DNA from: Chloroflexota bacterium
GTDB taxonomy: Bacteria; Chloroflexota; Dehalococcoidia; Bin125
DNA length: 64,000 nt
Assembly: GCA_026707145.1 (NCBI GenBank)
Contig: JAPOXK010000023.1
Coordinates: 1-64,000, forward strand
Direction of reading: 5' to 3'
Under the pieces are notes generated by a model that was given only the letters and a program-made list of their open reading frames with translations, was not told the origin of the DNA and ran no database searches. The number at the start of each line of letters is the position of its first letter. The stretch's first letter is position 1. Positions 44,772 through 54,026 of this stretch are shown here, one piece after another. The translations under genes were made by a program, and so were the position numbers.

Positions 44772-45980
44772 TCAAGCGGCGGGGACCGTGAAGGTGGAGC
44801 CGAGGGCCTCGTAAATCGCGCTGAGGATCCCCCACCAGCGGCGGTCGCCGCCGTCGACGCCGGTGAGCAATTGGTTCATCACGTAAGCGACGCTGAGACG
44901 GGCTTCGGGGTCCGCGAAGGCGAGGGAGCCGCCCATGCCGGAGTGCCCGAAGGCGCGGGGGTTGTCGGAGAAATAGCGCATACCGGCGGGCAGCATGAAG
45001 CCGAGGCCGAAGCGGCTTTCAAGATGAAGGACCATGTCGTCCCCACGGGATTGTTCGGCGCGCGCGGCATCAATGGTGGCTGCGCTGAGGAGACGGACGG
45101 CTGGGTACTCTTCGCTGGCGGGGAGTGCGCCGCCGTTGGCGAGGGCCGCATACATGCGGGCGAGCGACCAGGCGTTGGCGTGGGCGTTGGCGGCGACGAG
45201 TTCGGCGGCACGCCATTCTCGGGTGTTGGCGGCGCGCCGGCTGAGGGGCGGATTATTGAAGGCTTTGTAGGGCATGGAGGTGGAGTCTTCGAAGACCGCG
45301 GCGAGGCGGTCGAACTCGCCGGGAGAGGGTGGAGGCGCGGGGATGATGTCGGCGATTCGCGAGTCGAAGGCGGGGCCGAGCCCGATGTGGGCGTCTAGGG
45401 CTAGGGGTTGCGCGACTTCATCACGGAAGAAGGCGCCGACGCTCTTCCCGGCGACGCGCTTCACGACCTCACCGATGAGCCAACTGTAGGTGAGGGCATG
45501 GTAGCCGTGAGCCGTGCCGGGCTCCCACCAGGGCTTTTGGGCAGCAAGGGCGGTGGTCATAGTGTGCCAGTCGTACGTGGCTTCGCGGGGAAGGTCGGAC
45601 TCGACGGCGGGGAGACCGGCGCGGTGGCTGAGCAGCCAGCGCACGGGGATCGTGTCCTTGCCCTGCTGAGCGAACTCCGGCCAATAGGAGGCAACGGGCG
45701 CGTCGAGATCGAGCTGGCCGCGTTCGACGAGGACGTGGGCGCAGAGAGCGCCGATCCCTTTGCTCGTGGAGTAGAGGTTGACGAGGGTGTCGCGCTGCCA
45801 AGGGGCGGGGTGGCCGGGGACGAGGTAACCGCCCCAGAGGTCGACGACGGGGGCGCCATCGACGGTGACGGCGAGGGCGGCGCCGACTTCCGGGAAGGCG
45901 GTGAAGTTGTGGGCGAAGGCGTCGCGGACGGCGGCGAAGCGTTGGTCGGTGACGCCCTGGATGGGGGGAGTGGTGGTCAT
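44772..45980 (-). CDS. Serine hydrolase, beta-lactamase/esterase family
   Basis: 402 aa from the ATG at 45980. SxxK nucleophile motif in VNLYSTSKGIG, Tyr motif in LTYSWLIGE, and the C-terminal HSGMGGSLAF that corresponds to the KTG/HxG element of class C beta-lactamase-like esterases (EstB type). No signal peptide is evident, so an intracellular esterase or lactonase is more likely than a true beta-lactamase. Located 10 bases downstream of the SDR gene, likely co-transcribed. Confidence 0.88.
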   Translation of the reverse strand: MTTTPPIQGVTDQRFAAVRDAFAHNFTAFPEVGAALAVTVDGAPVVDLWGGYLVPGHPAPWQRDTLVNLYSTSKGIGALCAHVLVERGQLDLDAPVASYWPEFAQQGKDTIPVRWLLSHRAGLPAVESDLPREATYDWHTMTTALAAQKPWWEPGTAHGYHALTYSWLIGEVVKRVAGKSVGAFFRDEVAQPLALDAHIGLGPAFDSRIADIIPAPPPSPGEFDRLAAVFEDSTSMPYKAFNNPPLSRRAANTREWRAAELVAANAHANAWSLARMYAALANGGALPASEEYPAVRLLSAATIDAARAEQSRGDDMVLHLESRFGLGFMLPAGMRYFSDNPRAFGHSGMGGSLAFADPEARLSVAYVMNQLLTGVDGGDRRWWGILSAIYEALGSTFTVPAA

Positions 45981-45990
45981 GGGGCGGGAC

Positions 45991-46818
45991 TCAACCGGTG
46001 AAGATACCGGCGTCGACGTAGAGGATCTCGCCGGTGACATAGGCGGATTCGTCGCTGGCGAGGAAAAGGGCGGCGTTGGCGATGTCGGCGGGCTGCCCAA
46101 AGCGCCGGATCGCCATCATGTCGAGCATCCAGTTGGCGCCCACCTCGGAGGAACGAACGGCGGCGTTCATGGGGGTTTCGATAAAGCCCGGACCGACTGC
46201 GTTGACGCGGATCTCGTGCTGGGCGAGCTCTTGGGCGAGGACCTTCGTCAGCATCCAGACGCCGGCCTTGCTGACGGCGTAATCGGCGATCCCTTTGAAC
46301 GGCAAGGTGGCGCCGACGGAGGAGACGTGCACGATAGAGCCGCCGTTGCCGCACGCGATCATGCGCCGGGCGCAGGCACGGCTGGTGAGCATGACCCCGG
46401 TAAGGTTGACGCGGAGGACGCGCTCCCAATCCTTGAGGGGCTTGTTGACGAGGAAGCCCATCTCCCAGACCTCGGGCCAGGGGATGGGAGCCTCTTCGTG
46501 TCCCTCGCGGCTGACGTAGTGGGCGTGGGCGAGACCGGCGGCGGTGAAGACGATGTCGAGCCGGCCGAAACGATCGACCGTGGTTTGGGCGAGGGCTTCG
46601 CAGGCGTCTTCTTGCGCGGTGTCGGTTTCTTGGTAGAAGGCGCGGCGCCCGAGCGCTTCGACGGCGCGGACGGTCTCGGCACCACGCGCTGCGTTGATGT
46701 CGGCGACGGCGATGTCGGCACCTTCTTCGGCGAAGCGGATGGCGGTGGCTTTGCCGAGGCCGCTGGCGGCGCCGGTAACGACGGCGACCCTGTCTTTGAG
46801 TCGGTGGGCGACGGCCAT
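45991..46818 (-). CDS. Short-chain dehydrogenase/reductase
   Basis: 275 aa from the ATG at 46818 (AGGGAAGG upstream). Rossmann cofactor loop VVTGAASGLGKATA, catalytic YAVSKAG (Tyr and Lys) and GFIETPMN. The Asp in VADIN suggests NAD preference. A 3- to 11-hydroxyacyl- or steroid-type oxidoreductase is possible; the substrate is unknown. First gene of a two-gene unit with the serine hydrolase. Confidence 0.92.
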   Translation of the reverse strand: MAVAHRLKDRVAVVTGAASGLGKATAIRFAEEGADIAVADINAARGAETVRAVEALGRRAFYQETDTAQEDACEALAQTTVDRFGRLDIVFTAAGLAHAHYVSREGHEEAPIPWPEVWEMGFLVNKPLKDWERVLRVNLTGVMLTSRACARRMIACGNGGSIVHVSSVGATLPFKGIADYAVSKAGVWMLTKVLAQELAQHEIRVNAVGPGFIETPMNAAVRSSEVGANWMLDMMAIRRFGQPADIANAALFLASDESAYVTGEILYVDAGIFTG

Positions 46819-47058
46819 GCCTTCCCTTTCGATGGTGCGGCCCGCGTCTGCCGGCGCACTCTCCGGCCGCGAAGCTCGCACAGGAATCTAGCAGGTCGGC
46901 GGGTGGCGTCGCCGGGTCGGCGGTGCGGGTGGCGGCTGAGGGCGGTACGGAAATGGAGTGGGCATGGTCGAGATCTACCGTTGGCCGTGGGGAGATCCGT
47001 AGAATCGTTTGTGGTCGGGGTTTGCTTGATGCAGAAGAATCAATGCAGGAGGGGACCG

Positions 47059-47157
47059 ATGGCTGAAGGGTGGAGGAGTGCAAGTAGCGGGGCCGGGACA
47101 GCCGGAGAGCGGCCGAAAGAGACGCTTCGGAGATGGTTGGATCACGCCCGTGTTTGA
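47059..47157 (+). CDS. Possible small protein (32 aa)
   Basis: ATG at 47059 is preceded by GCAGGAGGGG at ideal spacing and opens a 32-codon frame (MAEGWRSASSGAGTAGERPK, then ETLRRWLDHARV) that ends 36 bases before the LLM pseudogene. It is too short to judge. The rest of the 46819-47193 gap shows no other gene. Confidence 0.3.
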   Translation: MAEGWRSASSGAGTAGERPKETLRRWLDHARV

Positions 47158-47193
47158 ATCGCGCGGCCGGGTGATTGTGGAGGCGACCGCCTG

Positions 47194-48230
47194 ATGCAGA
47201 TCGGGATCTACATGCCGACGCACGGAGTAGGGCTGCGCGACGAGGAGGCGTGGTTCTGGCAGAACGTGCCGGCGCGGGAGATGCGGCCGGTGGAGGTGGC
47301 GCAGCAGGCGGAGCGGTTGGGCTACCACTCGGTGTGGTTTGGGGATCACGTGACGATGCCGAAGACGACGGTGGGGGCGCACCCCACCAACCCCGATGCG
47401 ACGGCGCGGCGGGCGTACCCGATCGACGTGAACATTCTGGATGGACTCGTGACGATGGGAGCGGTGGCGGCCAAGACGAGCCGGATCCGGCTGGCGCCGG
47501 GGGTGCTGATCGCCCCCTACCGGCATCCCTTGCACGATGCGCGCCAGCTCGCGGCTGTGGACGTGCTGTCGAACGGGCGGCTGCTGGTGGGAGTGGGGCC
47601 GGGATGGAACGCGGAGGAGTTCGCGGCCCTGGGCGTGCCGTTCGCGGAGCGGGTGCCGATGATGCTGGAGTGCATCGAGGTGTATAAGGCGGCGTGGTCG
47701 CAAGACGACGTGGAGTATCACGGGCACTACTATGACTTTGCCCAGCTGTCGATGGATCCGAAGCCGGCACGGCGGCCCCGGCCGCCGCTCCTGATGGGAG
47801 CGCTTACGCCGGCGGGCGGGCGGCGGGCGGTGCAGTGCTGCGATGGGCTGTATACGGCGATCCAGGCCCCTACGACGATGTGCGGATGTTCGACGCTACT
47901 CAGGAGGCGGTTCGGGAAGAGGGAGAGCGGCTGGACCGGGACCTCTCCCGCTTCTACATGTGGACGGTCACGTCGGCGTACCTGACGGCTGCCGAACACC
48001 CGCTGGCGACAAAGAAGGTGCGGCCGCACTGTACGGGGACGCCGGCGCAGGTCCTCTCCGATCTGGCGGGGTTCGCGGAGGCGGGCTATTCGCTGGTGAA
48101 CCTGATCTTCGACGCCCCCTCGGGGACGGTGAGGGAGCTGCAGGAGCAGGTGGAGTGGTTCGGCACGGAGGTGCTGCCGCACTGTGGAGCGATCGCGGCG
48201 GCGGGAGAGTGGAACAGCGTGGCGCCGTAG
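47194..48230 (+). pseudogene. LLM-class oxidoreductase, frameshifted
   Basis: The frame from 47194 (MQIGIYMPTHGVGLRDEEAW) encodes a normal F420-type luciferase-like N-terminus and middle (SNGRLLVGVGPGWN, CDGLYT) but runs out of family sequence at about 47860-47875, where the frame one base lower takes over (YDDVRMFDATQEAVREEGER) and continues the family to the stop at 48230. The shift equals loss of a single base. Both halves look otherwise intact, so either the loss is recent or it is a sequencing error. Confidence 0.85.
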
Positions 48231-48237
48231 GAGTCCC

Positions 48238-49017
48238 CTAGTCGGGCATTTTGTAACCCTGGTCGCGTGGCGTGTCGAGGAGGCTGAGGCCTTCGAGGGC
48301 GAGGCCGTAGCCGAGCATGTCGTGCATCATGCTCTTGAGGTAATGGGTGACGAGGAGGCGGCCGTAGCGAATGGTGAGGGGTGGTTGGGTGACGATTTGG
48401 GAGGCGAGCTCCCAGGCGCGGGGCAGGAGCTGCTCGCGGGGCAGGATCTCGTTGACGAGACCGGCGTCCTTGGCTTCCTGCACGGACAGCTCCTGGCCGG
48501 TAATGAGGAAGTACCGGCCGCGGTTCCAGCCCATGAGCAGCGGGAAGACGATGTGGACGCCGTCGCCGGGGACCATGCCGTTGATGAAGTGGCCCGAGTC
48601 CTGAACCTTGGTATCGGAAGCGGCCAGGACGATGTCGCACAGAAGCGGGATCTCGGGGTGGCGGAAAGCGGGCCCGTTGATGGCGGCGATCATGGGAACC
48701 TCAATGCTGAGTTCGTTCCAGAGGAGCTCACGGCCTTCCCAGTGGATGACGTCCCACTCGGCGGCTTCGACGTTGGGACGGGTTCCGGGATTGCCTTTAG
48801 GGCCGGAGAAGCTGTCGCCGGTTCCGGTGAGGATGACGGCTTTGTTGCCGCGGTCGGTGGCGATGTCGCGGAACGCTTCGGCGCACTCACGATGGGGTAC
48901 GAGGCCCCACTGGAAAGGGCCGTCGTTCGTGTGGAAGGTGACTTGGAGGATGCCGTCGCGGCGCTCGAACTTGATGTGCTGGTACTTGTTCGCGTAGTCG
49001 CCGAGCGTGGTAGCCAT
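48238..49017 (-). CDS. 6-Oxocamphor-hydrolase-like crotonase
   Basis: 259 aa from the ATG at 49017. Beyond the crotonase fold, it has the block HPEIPLLCDIVLAASD, DSGHFINGMVPGDGVHIV and NRGRYFLITGQELS, closely resembling Rhodococcus 6-oxocamphor hydrolase (OCH, camK). The three residues used by OCH (His122, His145, Asp154) have counterparts His120, His143 and Asp152 with identical spacing. OCH cleaves a carbon-carbon bond in a cyclic beta-diketone rather than hydrating a CoA ester. Annotation as a plain enoyl-CoA hydratase would be misleading. Placed between two LLM genes. Confidence 0.8.
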   Translation of the reverse strand: MATTLGDYANKYQHIKFERRDGILQVTFHTNDGPFQWGLVPHRECAEAFRDIATDRGNKAVILTGTGDSFSGPKGNPGTRPNVEAAEWDVIHWEGRELLWNELSIEVPMIAAINGPAFRHPEIPLLCDIVLAASDTKVQDSGHFINGMVPGDGVHIVFPLLMGWNRGRYFLITGQELSVQEAKDAGLVNEILPREQLLPRAWELASQIVTQPPLTIRYGRLLVTHYLKSMMHDMLGYGLALEGLSLLDTPRDQGYKMPD

Positions 49018-49140
49018 GTGAATCCTCCGTCGGTTGCGGTGTGCGTTGATTCGAGATGCTGGCAGGCTAGCAAAGGGCGGACGCTGGCGGCGGGGCGCGA
49101 GAGTGCTTAGGCTGCGCGCCGCTGTGGGAGGCACGCGTAC

Positions 49141-50151
49141 GTGAAACTCGGGGTGCTGGACCAGATCCCGGTGCGACAAGGGGGGACGCCGCAAGAGGCG
49201 ATCGAGGAGACGTTCCGCTTGGCGGCGGCCACGGACCGCCTGGGGTACTCGCGCTACTGGTTGGCGGAGCACCACAATCTGGCCGCGCTGGCGTGCGCGG
49301 CGCCGGAGATTCTCATTCCCCAGGTGGCGGCGCGGACCTCCCGCATTCGGGTGGGGTCTGGCGGAGTCATGCTGCAGCATTACAGTCCGCTGAAAGTGGC
49401 CGAGGCCTTCCGCACGATTGAGACGCTCCACCCGGGCCGGATCGATCTGGGGATCGGCCGAGCGCCGGGGTCGGACGGGCGGACGGCGCAGGCTCTGGTA
49501 CACGGGCCGGGGGCACTGGGGATCGAACATTTCCCGGAGCAGCTCTTGGACCTCCAGGATTTCCTGTGCGATACGTTCCCGGCCGACCACCGGCATAGCG
49601 GTGTGCAGGCGATGCCGGCGAGTCCCTCGGTTCCGGAGCTGTGGTTGCTGGGGTCGGCGAACGTGAGCGCGCACTATGCGGCGCAGATCGGCTGGGGATT
49701 CTCCTTCGCGCATTTCATCAGTCCCGATGGCGGCGCGGGGGTGGTGCGCGCGTACCGGGAGGCGTTCCAGCCGTCGCCGACGCGCGAGGAGCCGGCGGCG
49801 AGCTTGGGGGTCCACGTGCTGTGCGCAGAGGAGGAAGAGGAGGCGGAGCGGTTGGCCTGGACGCGCTGGTGCTGGCGGATCCAGAGCAACCGAGGGATGT
49901 ACACGGCGGGGCTGCCGTCGGTGGAGGAAGCGCTGTCGTACGACTACACCGCGCGGGAGCGCGATTATCTGGAGTATCTGAAGCGCACGTCGATCTACGG
50001 GACGCCGGCGCAGGTGGTGGATCGGCTGGCGGAGCTGTCGTCAAGTTACGGGGTCGACGAGTTCGTCGTCGTCACGATCACATACGACTTCGCGCCCCGG
50101 CTGCGCTCCTACGAGCTGCTGGCGGCGGAGATCGGCCTCCATCCCGCCTGA
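49141..50151 (+). CDS. LLM-class flavin-dependent monooxygenase
   Basis: 336 aa from a GTG. Starts with KLGVLDQIPVRQGGTPQEAI and has YWLAEHHNLAALACAAPEIL, MLQHYSPLKVAEAFRTIE and RIDLGIGRAPGSDGRT, hallmarks of the MsnO8/YhbW-type FMN-dependent alkanal-monooxygenase branch. Divergent from the camK-like gene (123-base gap). A ketone or aldehyde oxygenase role together with the beta-diketone hydrolase is attractive but inferred. Confidence 0.85.
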   Translation: MKLGVLDQIPVRQGGTPQEAIEETFRLAAATDRLGYSRYWLAEHHNLAALACAAPEILIPQVAARTSRIRVGSGGVMLQHYSPLKVAEAFRTIETLHPGRIDLGIGRAPGSDGRTAQALVHGPGALGIEHFPEQLLDLQDFLCDTFPADHRHSGVQAMPASPSVPELWLLGSANVSAHYAAQIGWGFSFAHFISPDGGAGVVRAYREAFQPSPTREEPAASLGVHVLCAEEEEEAERLAWTRWCWRIQSNRGMYTAGLPSVEEALSYDYTARERDYLEYLKRTSIYGTPAQVVDRLAELSSSYGVDEFVVVTITYDFAPRLRSYELLAAEIGLHPA

Positions 50152-50209
50152 AACCCGTCTCTCCGGATTGATGGGGCGCCGGGGTCGCGGACGCGGTTAC
50201 CATCCGCTC

Positions 50210-51397
50210 ATGCATGCAGTGAATGGTCCGGCAACCGGCGGTTTGGCAGACGGTGGCTGCTACGACGTCATCGTGGTGGGGGTAGGCGGGATGGGCAGCG
50301 CGACCGTGTACGAATTGGCGCGCCGCGGACGGCGGGTACTGGGGTTGGAGCGGCACGAGATTCCGCATGTCCTGGGCTCTTCGCATGGGTATTCGCGCGT
50401 GATACGGCTGGCGTACTTCGAGGATCCGGCTTACGTGCCGTTGCTGCGGCGGGCATACGAGCTGTGGCGGGAGCTGGAGGAGGTGAGCGGGGATTCGTTG
50501 CTGCGAATTACGGGGTCGATCGACGCGGGGCCGCGGGGCGATCGGATCTTCGAGGGGTCACGGGAGGCGTGCGCGGTTCATGGGCTGGAGCATGAAGTGC
50601 TGTCGAGCAGGGAGCTGAGCGAGCGATTTCCGGCGTACCGGCTGTCGGCGGAGACGATGGCCGTGCTGCAACCCCAGGGCGGATTCTTGGACCCGGAACG
50701 CTGCATCGTTGCGTACGTGGCGGCGGCGCGGTCGTTGGGGGCGGCGGTGCGCACCGGCGAGGCGCTGGCGGGGTGGGAGGTAGACGGAAGCGGAGTACGG
50801 GTCGTGACGGAAATTGGAGAATACCGCGCCGAACGATTGGTGATCACGGCAGGGGCTTGGGCAGGGAAGATTGTGGAGCCGTTGGCGGGATCGCTGCGGC
50901 CGGAGCGGCAGGTGTTGGGTTGGTTCACGCCGTCGCGCCCGGAGTGGTTCCGGCCGTCGCACTTTCCGGTTTTCAATATGACGGTGCCGGAGGGGCACTT
51001 CTACGGCCTGCCGGTGTACCCGGAGGCCAGCGAGGTATCCGGGTTCAAAATAGGGAGATACCACCATCTGGAGGAGACGTGCGATCCCGACACGGTGGAT
51101 CGGACGCCACGGGCGGCGGACGAGGCCGTGCTGCGATCGTTCGTGGAGCGGTATTTCCCGGCGGGAGCGGGGAAGACGGTAGCCCTGCAGACGTGTCTGT
51201 TCACGAACACGCCCGATGAGCACTTCATTTTGGACCGGCATCCCGACCATCCGGCGGTGGCCGTAGCGGCGGGGTTCTCCGGACACGGCTTCAAGTTCGC
51301 GAGCGTGGTAGGTGAGATCATGGCGGATCTTGCGACGGCGGGCGCCACGGCACACGCGATCGACATGTTTCGGTGCGGCCGGTTCGGTGAGGGATGA
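50210..51397 (+). CDS. Sarcosine/N-methyltryptophan oxidase-like flavoprotein
   Basis: 395 aa from the ATG at 50210. FAD-binding VIVVGVGGMGSATVYELARR, substrate site SSHGYSRVIRLAYFEDP, the segment QTCLFTNTPDEHFILDRHP with Cys329 at the place of the covalent-FAD cysteine of monomeric sarcosine oxidase, and GFSGHGFKFA. It would oxidise an N-methyl amino acid, releasing formaldehyde and peroxide. Sequence match to the MSOX/SolA family is strong. Confidence 0.9.
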   Translation: MHAVNGPATGGLADGGCYDVIVVGVGGMGSATVYELARRGRRVLGLERHEIPHVLGSSHGYSRVIRLAYFEDPAYVPLLRRAYELWRELEEVSGDSLLRITGSIDAGPRGDRIFEGSREACAVHGLEHEVLSSRELSERFPAYRLSAETMAVLQPQGGFLDPERCIVAYVAAARSLGAAVRTGEALAGWEVDGSGVRVVTEIGEYRAERLVITAGAWAGKIVEPLAGSLRPERQVLGWFTPSRPEWFRPSHFPVFNMTVPEGHFYGLPVYPEASEVSGFKIGRYHHLEETCDPDTVDRTPRAADEAVLRSFVERYFPAGAGKTVALQTCLFTNTPDEHFILDRHPDHPAVAVAAGFSGHGFKFASVVGEIMADLATAGATAHAIDMFRCGRFGEG

Positions 51398-51538
51398 GCC
51401 CATCGGAGGGAGCGCCTCGTTGTTCGATGCGGCTGGCTTGACTGAGCGATTAGCGTTGCGGCAGGAGGCCGGTACGAAGGTTGGCTTGGTGACCGAGCTT
51501 GCGGTGCCGCTCCCATAGCGCCCTGAGAGGAGCGTGAG

Positions 51539-52771
51539 ATGAGCGAGGGGATGCAGCCACTTGGCGGGATCCGCGTGATCGAATGTTCGACGTGGGGCTT
51601 CGGGCCTTTGGCGGGATTGATGCTGGGAGATCTGGGGGCGGATGTGATCAAGATCGAGAGTCCCACGAGGCCGGACGGGGCGCGCACGTTGGTGTGGGGT
51701 GGGGGGATGGATCAGCGGATGCCGGATGGTCGAGGGGTGACGTACGAGACGATGAACCGCAACAAGCGGTCGCTGGCGCTTGATCTGAAGTCGCCGGAAG
51801 GGGTGCGGATCATCAAGGAGCTCGTGCGGGGAGCCGACATTTTCTTGGAGAACTACCGGCCGGGGGTGATGGATCGGCTGGGAGTGGGATACGAGGCGCT
51901 ACGGCAGGTGAACCCACGGGTCATCTACGCGGCGGCGTGCGGGTATGGATTCAAAGGCGAGGAAACGGAGCGTCCGGCCTTCGATCCGGTGGGAGCGGCG
52001 CGGAGCGGGCTGATGTGGGCGGCGGGGACTCCCGATGATCCGCCCGTGTGGATCAACCGGGCGCTGGCGGACATGTCCGGTGGAGCGACACTGGCGTATG
52101 GGATTCTGGCGGCGCTCGCGGCGCGCGAGCGGCACGGGGTGGGGCAGCGCGTGGAGGTATCGCACATTATGGCGACGCTGTGGCTGCAGCACTGGGGGGT
52201 GGGGAATGCGCTGGCGAAGGGGATGGACGAATGGCCGCGGTTCGATCGCCGGAAGGCGCCGAACCCGATGTTCAATTGGTACCGCTGCGCGGACGATGAA
52301 TGGATCATGCTGAGCATCGCCGATGACGAGCGGGACTGGCCGAAGTTTTGCGAGGCGATGGGGCTGCAGCATCTACGGGACGATACGCGATTTCGGAGCC
52401 GGGAGCTTCGAGCGCAGCACTGCGAGGAGGCGGTCCGGATCCTGGATGAAGTGTTCGCGACGCAGCCGCGCGCGGCGTGGGAGGGACAACTGCGCACCCA
52501 GCCGGATCTGATCTTCGATCGAGTACAACATGTGGGGGACCTTTTGGATGACCCAGCCGTGCGAGCAAATGCGTACATTGTGGAGGTGGACCATCCGCGT
52601 TACGGCTCACTGCCGTTCCTCAACCATCCGGTGACGTTGACCGAGACGCCGGCGTCGATCCGGCGGGTGTCGCCGGAGTTGGGCGAGCATACCCGCGAGG
52701 TTTTGCAAGAAGAGTTGGGATATGAGCCGGAACAGGTCGCGGAGTTGGTTGCGGCGGGGGTAGTGGCATGA
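51539..52771 (+). CDS. CaiB/BaiF family III CoA transferase (copy 1)
   Basis: 410 aa. Opening GGIRVIECSTWGFGPLAGLM, conserved DLGADVIKIES, KRSLALDLKSPEGV, DIFLENYRPGVMDRLGVGYE, and the catalytic Asp149 in RPAFDPVGAARSGLM. Class III enzymes move CoA between carboxylic acids through a covalent aspartyl intermediate. It overlaps the next CoA transferase by 4 bases (ATGA). The acid partner is unknown. Confidence 0.93.
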   Translation: MSEGMQPLGGIRVIECSTWGFGPLAGLMLGDLGADVIKIESPTRPDGARTLVWGGGMDQRMPDGRGVTYETMNRNKRSLALDLKSPEGVRIIKELVRGADIFLENYRPGVMDRLGVGYEALRQVNPRVIYAAACGYGFKGEETERPAFDPVGAARSGLMWAAGTPDDPPVWINRALADMSGGATLAYGILAALAARERHGVGQRVEVSHIMATLWLQHWGVGNALAKGMDEWPRFDRRKAPNPMFNWYRCADDEWIMLSIADDERDWPKFCEAMGLQHLRDDTRFRSRELRAQHCEEAVRILDEVFATQPRAAWEGQLRTQPDLIFDRVQHVGDLLDDPAVRANAYIVEVDHPRYGSLPFLNHPVTLTETPASIRRVSPELGEHTREVLQEELGYEPEQVAELVAAGVVA

Positions 52772-54015
52772 CGACGACGGATCTGCCGCCGACGGCTGGG
52801 ATTCTGGAGGGGATCAAGGTCGTCGAGTGTTCGACCTGGGGTTTCGGGCCACTGTGCGGGGTGATGCTGGGGGATCTGGGGGCGGATGTGGTCAAGATCG
52901 AGAGTCCGATCGCGCCCGATGGGGCACGGGCCATGATCTTCGCCGGCGGGATGGACCTGCGCTTGCCGGACGGACAGGCCACAACCTTCGAGACGATGAA
53001 TCGCAGCAAGCGATCGTTGGCGGTTGACTTGAAGAAAGCGCAGGGCGTGGCGCTGGTGAAAGATCTGGCCAAGGAGGCGGATATATTCCTGGAGAACTTC
53101 CGCCCGGGGGTGCTGGACCGGTTGGGGGTGGGGTACGAGGCGTTGCGGCAGGTGAACCCGCGGATCATCTATGCGGCGGCGTGCGGGTACGGGTTTAAGG
53201 GCGAGGAGGTGGAGCGGCCGGCGTACGACCCGGTGGGGCAGGCCCGGAGCGGGCTGATGTGGTCGAACGGGAGGCCGGGGGATCCGCCGCAGTGGAACAA
53301 CCGGGCGCTGGCGGATATGGCGGGGGCCTCATTGCTGGCGTACGGGGTGCTGGGGGCGCTATGGGCGCGGGAGCGTCAGGGGATCGGGCAAAGGGTCGAG
53401 ATCTCGCATATCCAAGCGACGCTGTGGATCCAGCACTGGGGGATCGGCAACGCGTTTTTGAAGGGGATGGACGAATGGCCGCGCTTCGATCGGGATCGGG
53501 CGGCGAGTCCGATCGCGAACTGGTACCGCTGCGCGGACGACCGTTGGATCATGCTGAGCATCACCGACGCGGAACGGGATTGGCCGAAGTTCTGCGAGGC
53601 GATGGGATTGCAGTCCTTGGTGGACGATGAGCGGTTCTGCTCGATCGAGGCGCGGGCCAAGAACAGCCGCGCGTTGATCGCGCTGCTGGACGAGCTCTTT
53701 GCGTCGGAGCCGTTCGTGGAGTGGGAGCGCCGTCTGAAAACCCAACCGGACCTGATCTTCGATCGCGTACAGAAAGTCGGGGATCTGCTCACCGATCCCG
53801 CGGTGCAGGCGAATGAGTACGTTGTGGAGGTCGATCATCCACGCTACGGGCCGCAGCCGTACCTGAACCATCCGGTGACGTTCACGGAGACACCGGGACG
53901 TATTCGGGGGGTGGCGCCGGAGCTGGGGCAACATAGCGCCGAGGTGCTGACGCAGTGGCTGGGGTACGACGACGAGCAGATCGCCGAGCTGGTGATCGCA
54001 GGGGTCGTGGGCTAG
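52768..54015 (+). CDS. CaiB/BaiF family III CoA transferase (copy 2)
   Basis: 415 aa paralogue of the preceding gene, collinear throughout: VVECSTWGFGPLCGVMLGDL, SKRSLAVDLKKAQGVALV and catalytic Asp154 in RPAYDPVGQARSG. The two proteins are well diverged but clearly related, and translation is coupled to copy 1. Tandem class III transferases may act as a heteromer or on different substrates of one pathway, as seen for paired CaiB-like genes in formyl-CoA or benzylsuccinyl-CoA systems. Confidence 0.93.
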   Translation: MTTTDLPPTAGILEGIKVVECSTWGFGPLCGVMLGDLGADVVKIESPIAPDGARAMIFAGGMDLRLPDGQATTFETMNRSKRSLAVDLKKAQGVALVKDLAKEADIFLENFRPGVLDRLGVGYEALRQVNPRIIYAAACGYGFKGEEVERPAYDPVGQARSGLMWSNGRPGDPPQWNNRALADMAGASLLAYGVLGALWARERQGIGQRVEISHIQATLWIQHWGIGNAFLKGMDEWPRFDRDRAASPIANWYRCADDRWIMLSITDAERDWPKFCEAMGLQSLVDDERFCSIEARAKNSRALIALLDELFASEPFVEWERRLKTQPDLIFDRVQKVGDLLTDPAVQANEYVVEVDHPRYGPQPYLNHPVTFTETPGRIRGVAPELGQHSAEVLTQWLGYDDEQIAELVIAGVVG

Positions 54016-54026
54016 GAGGGCGGCGC

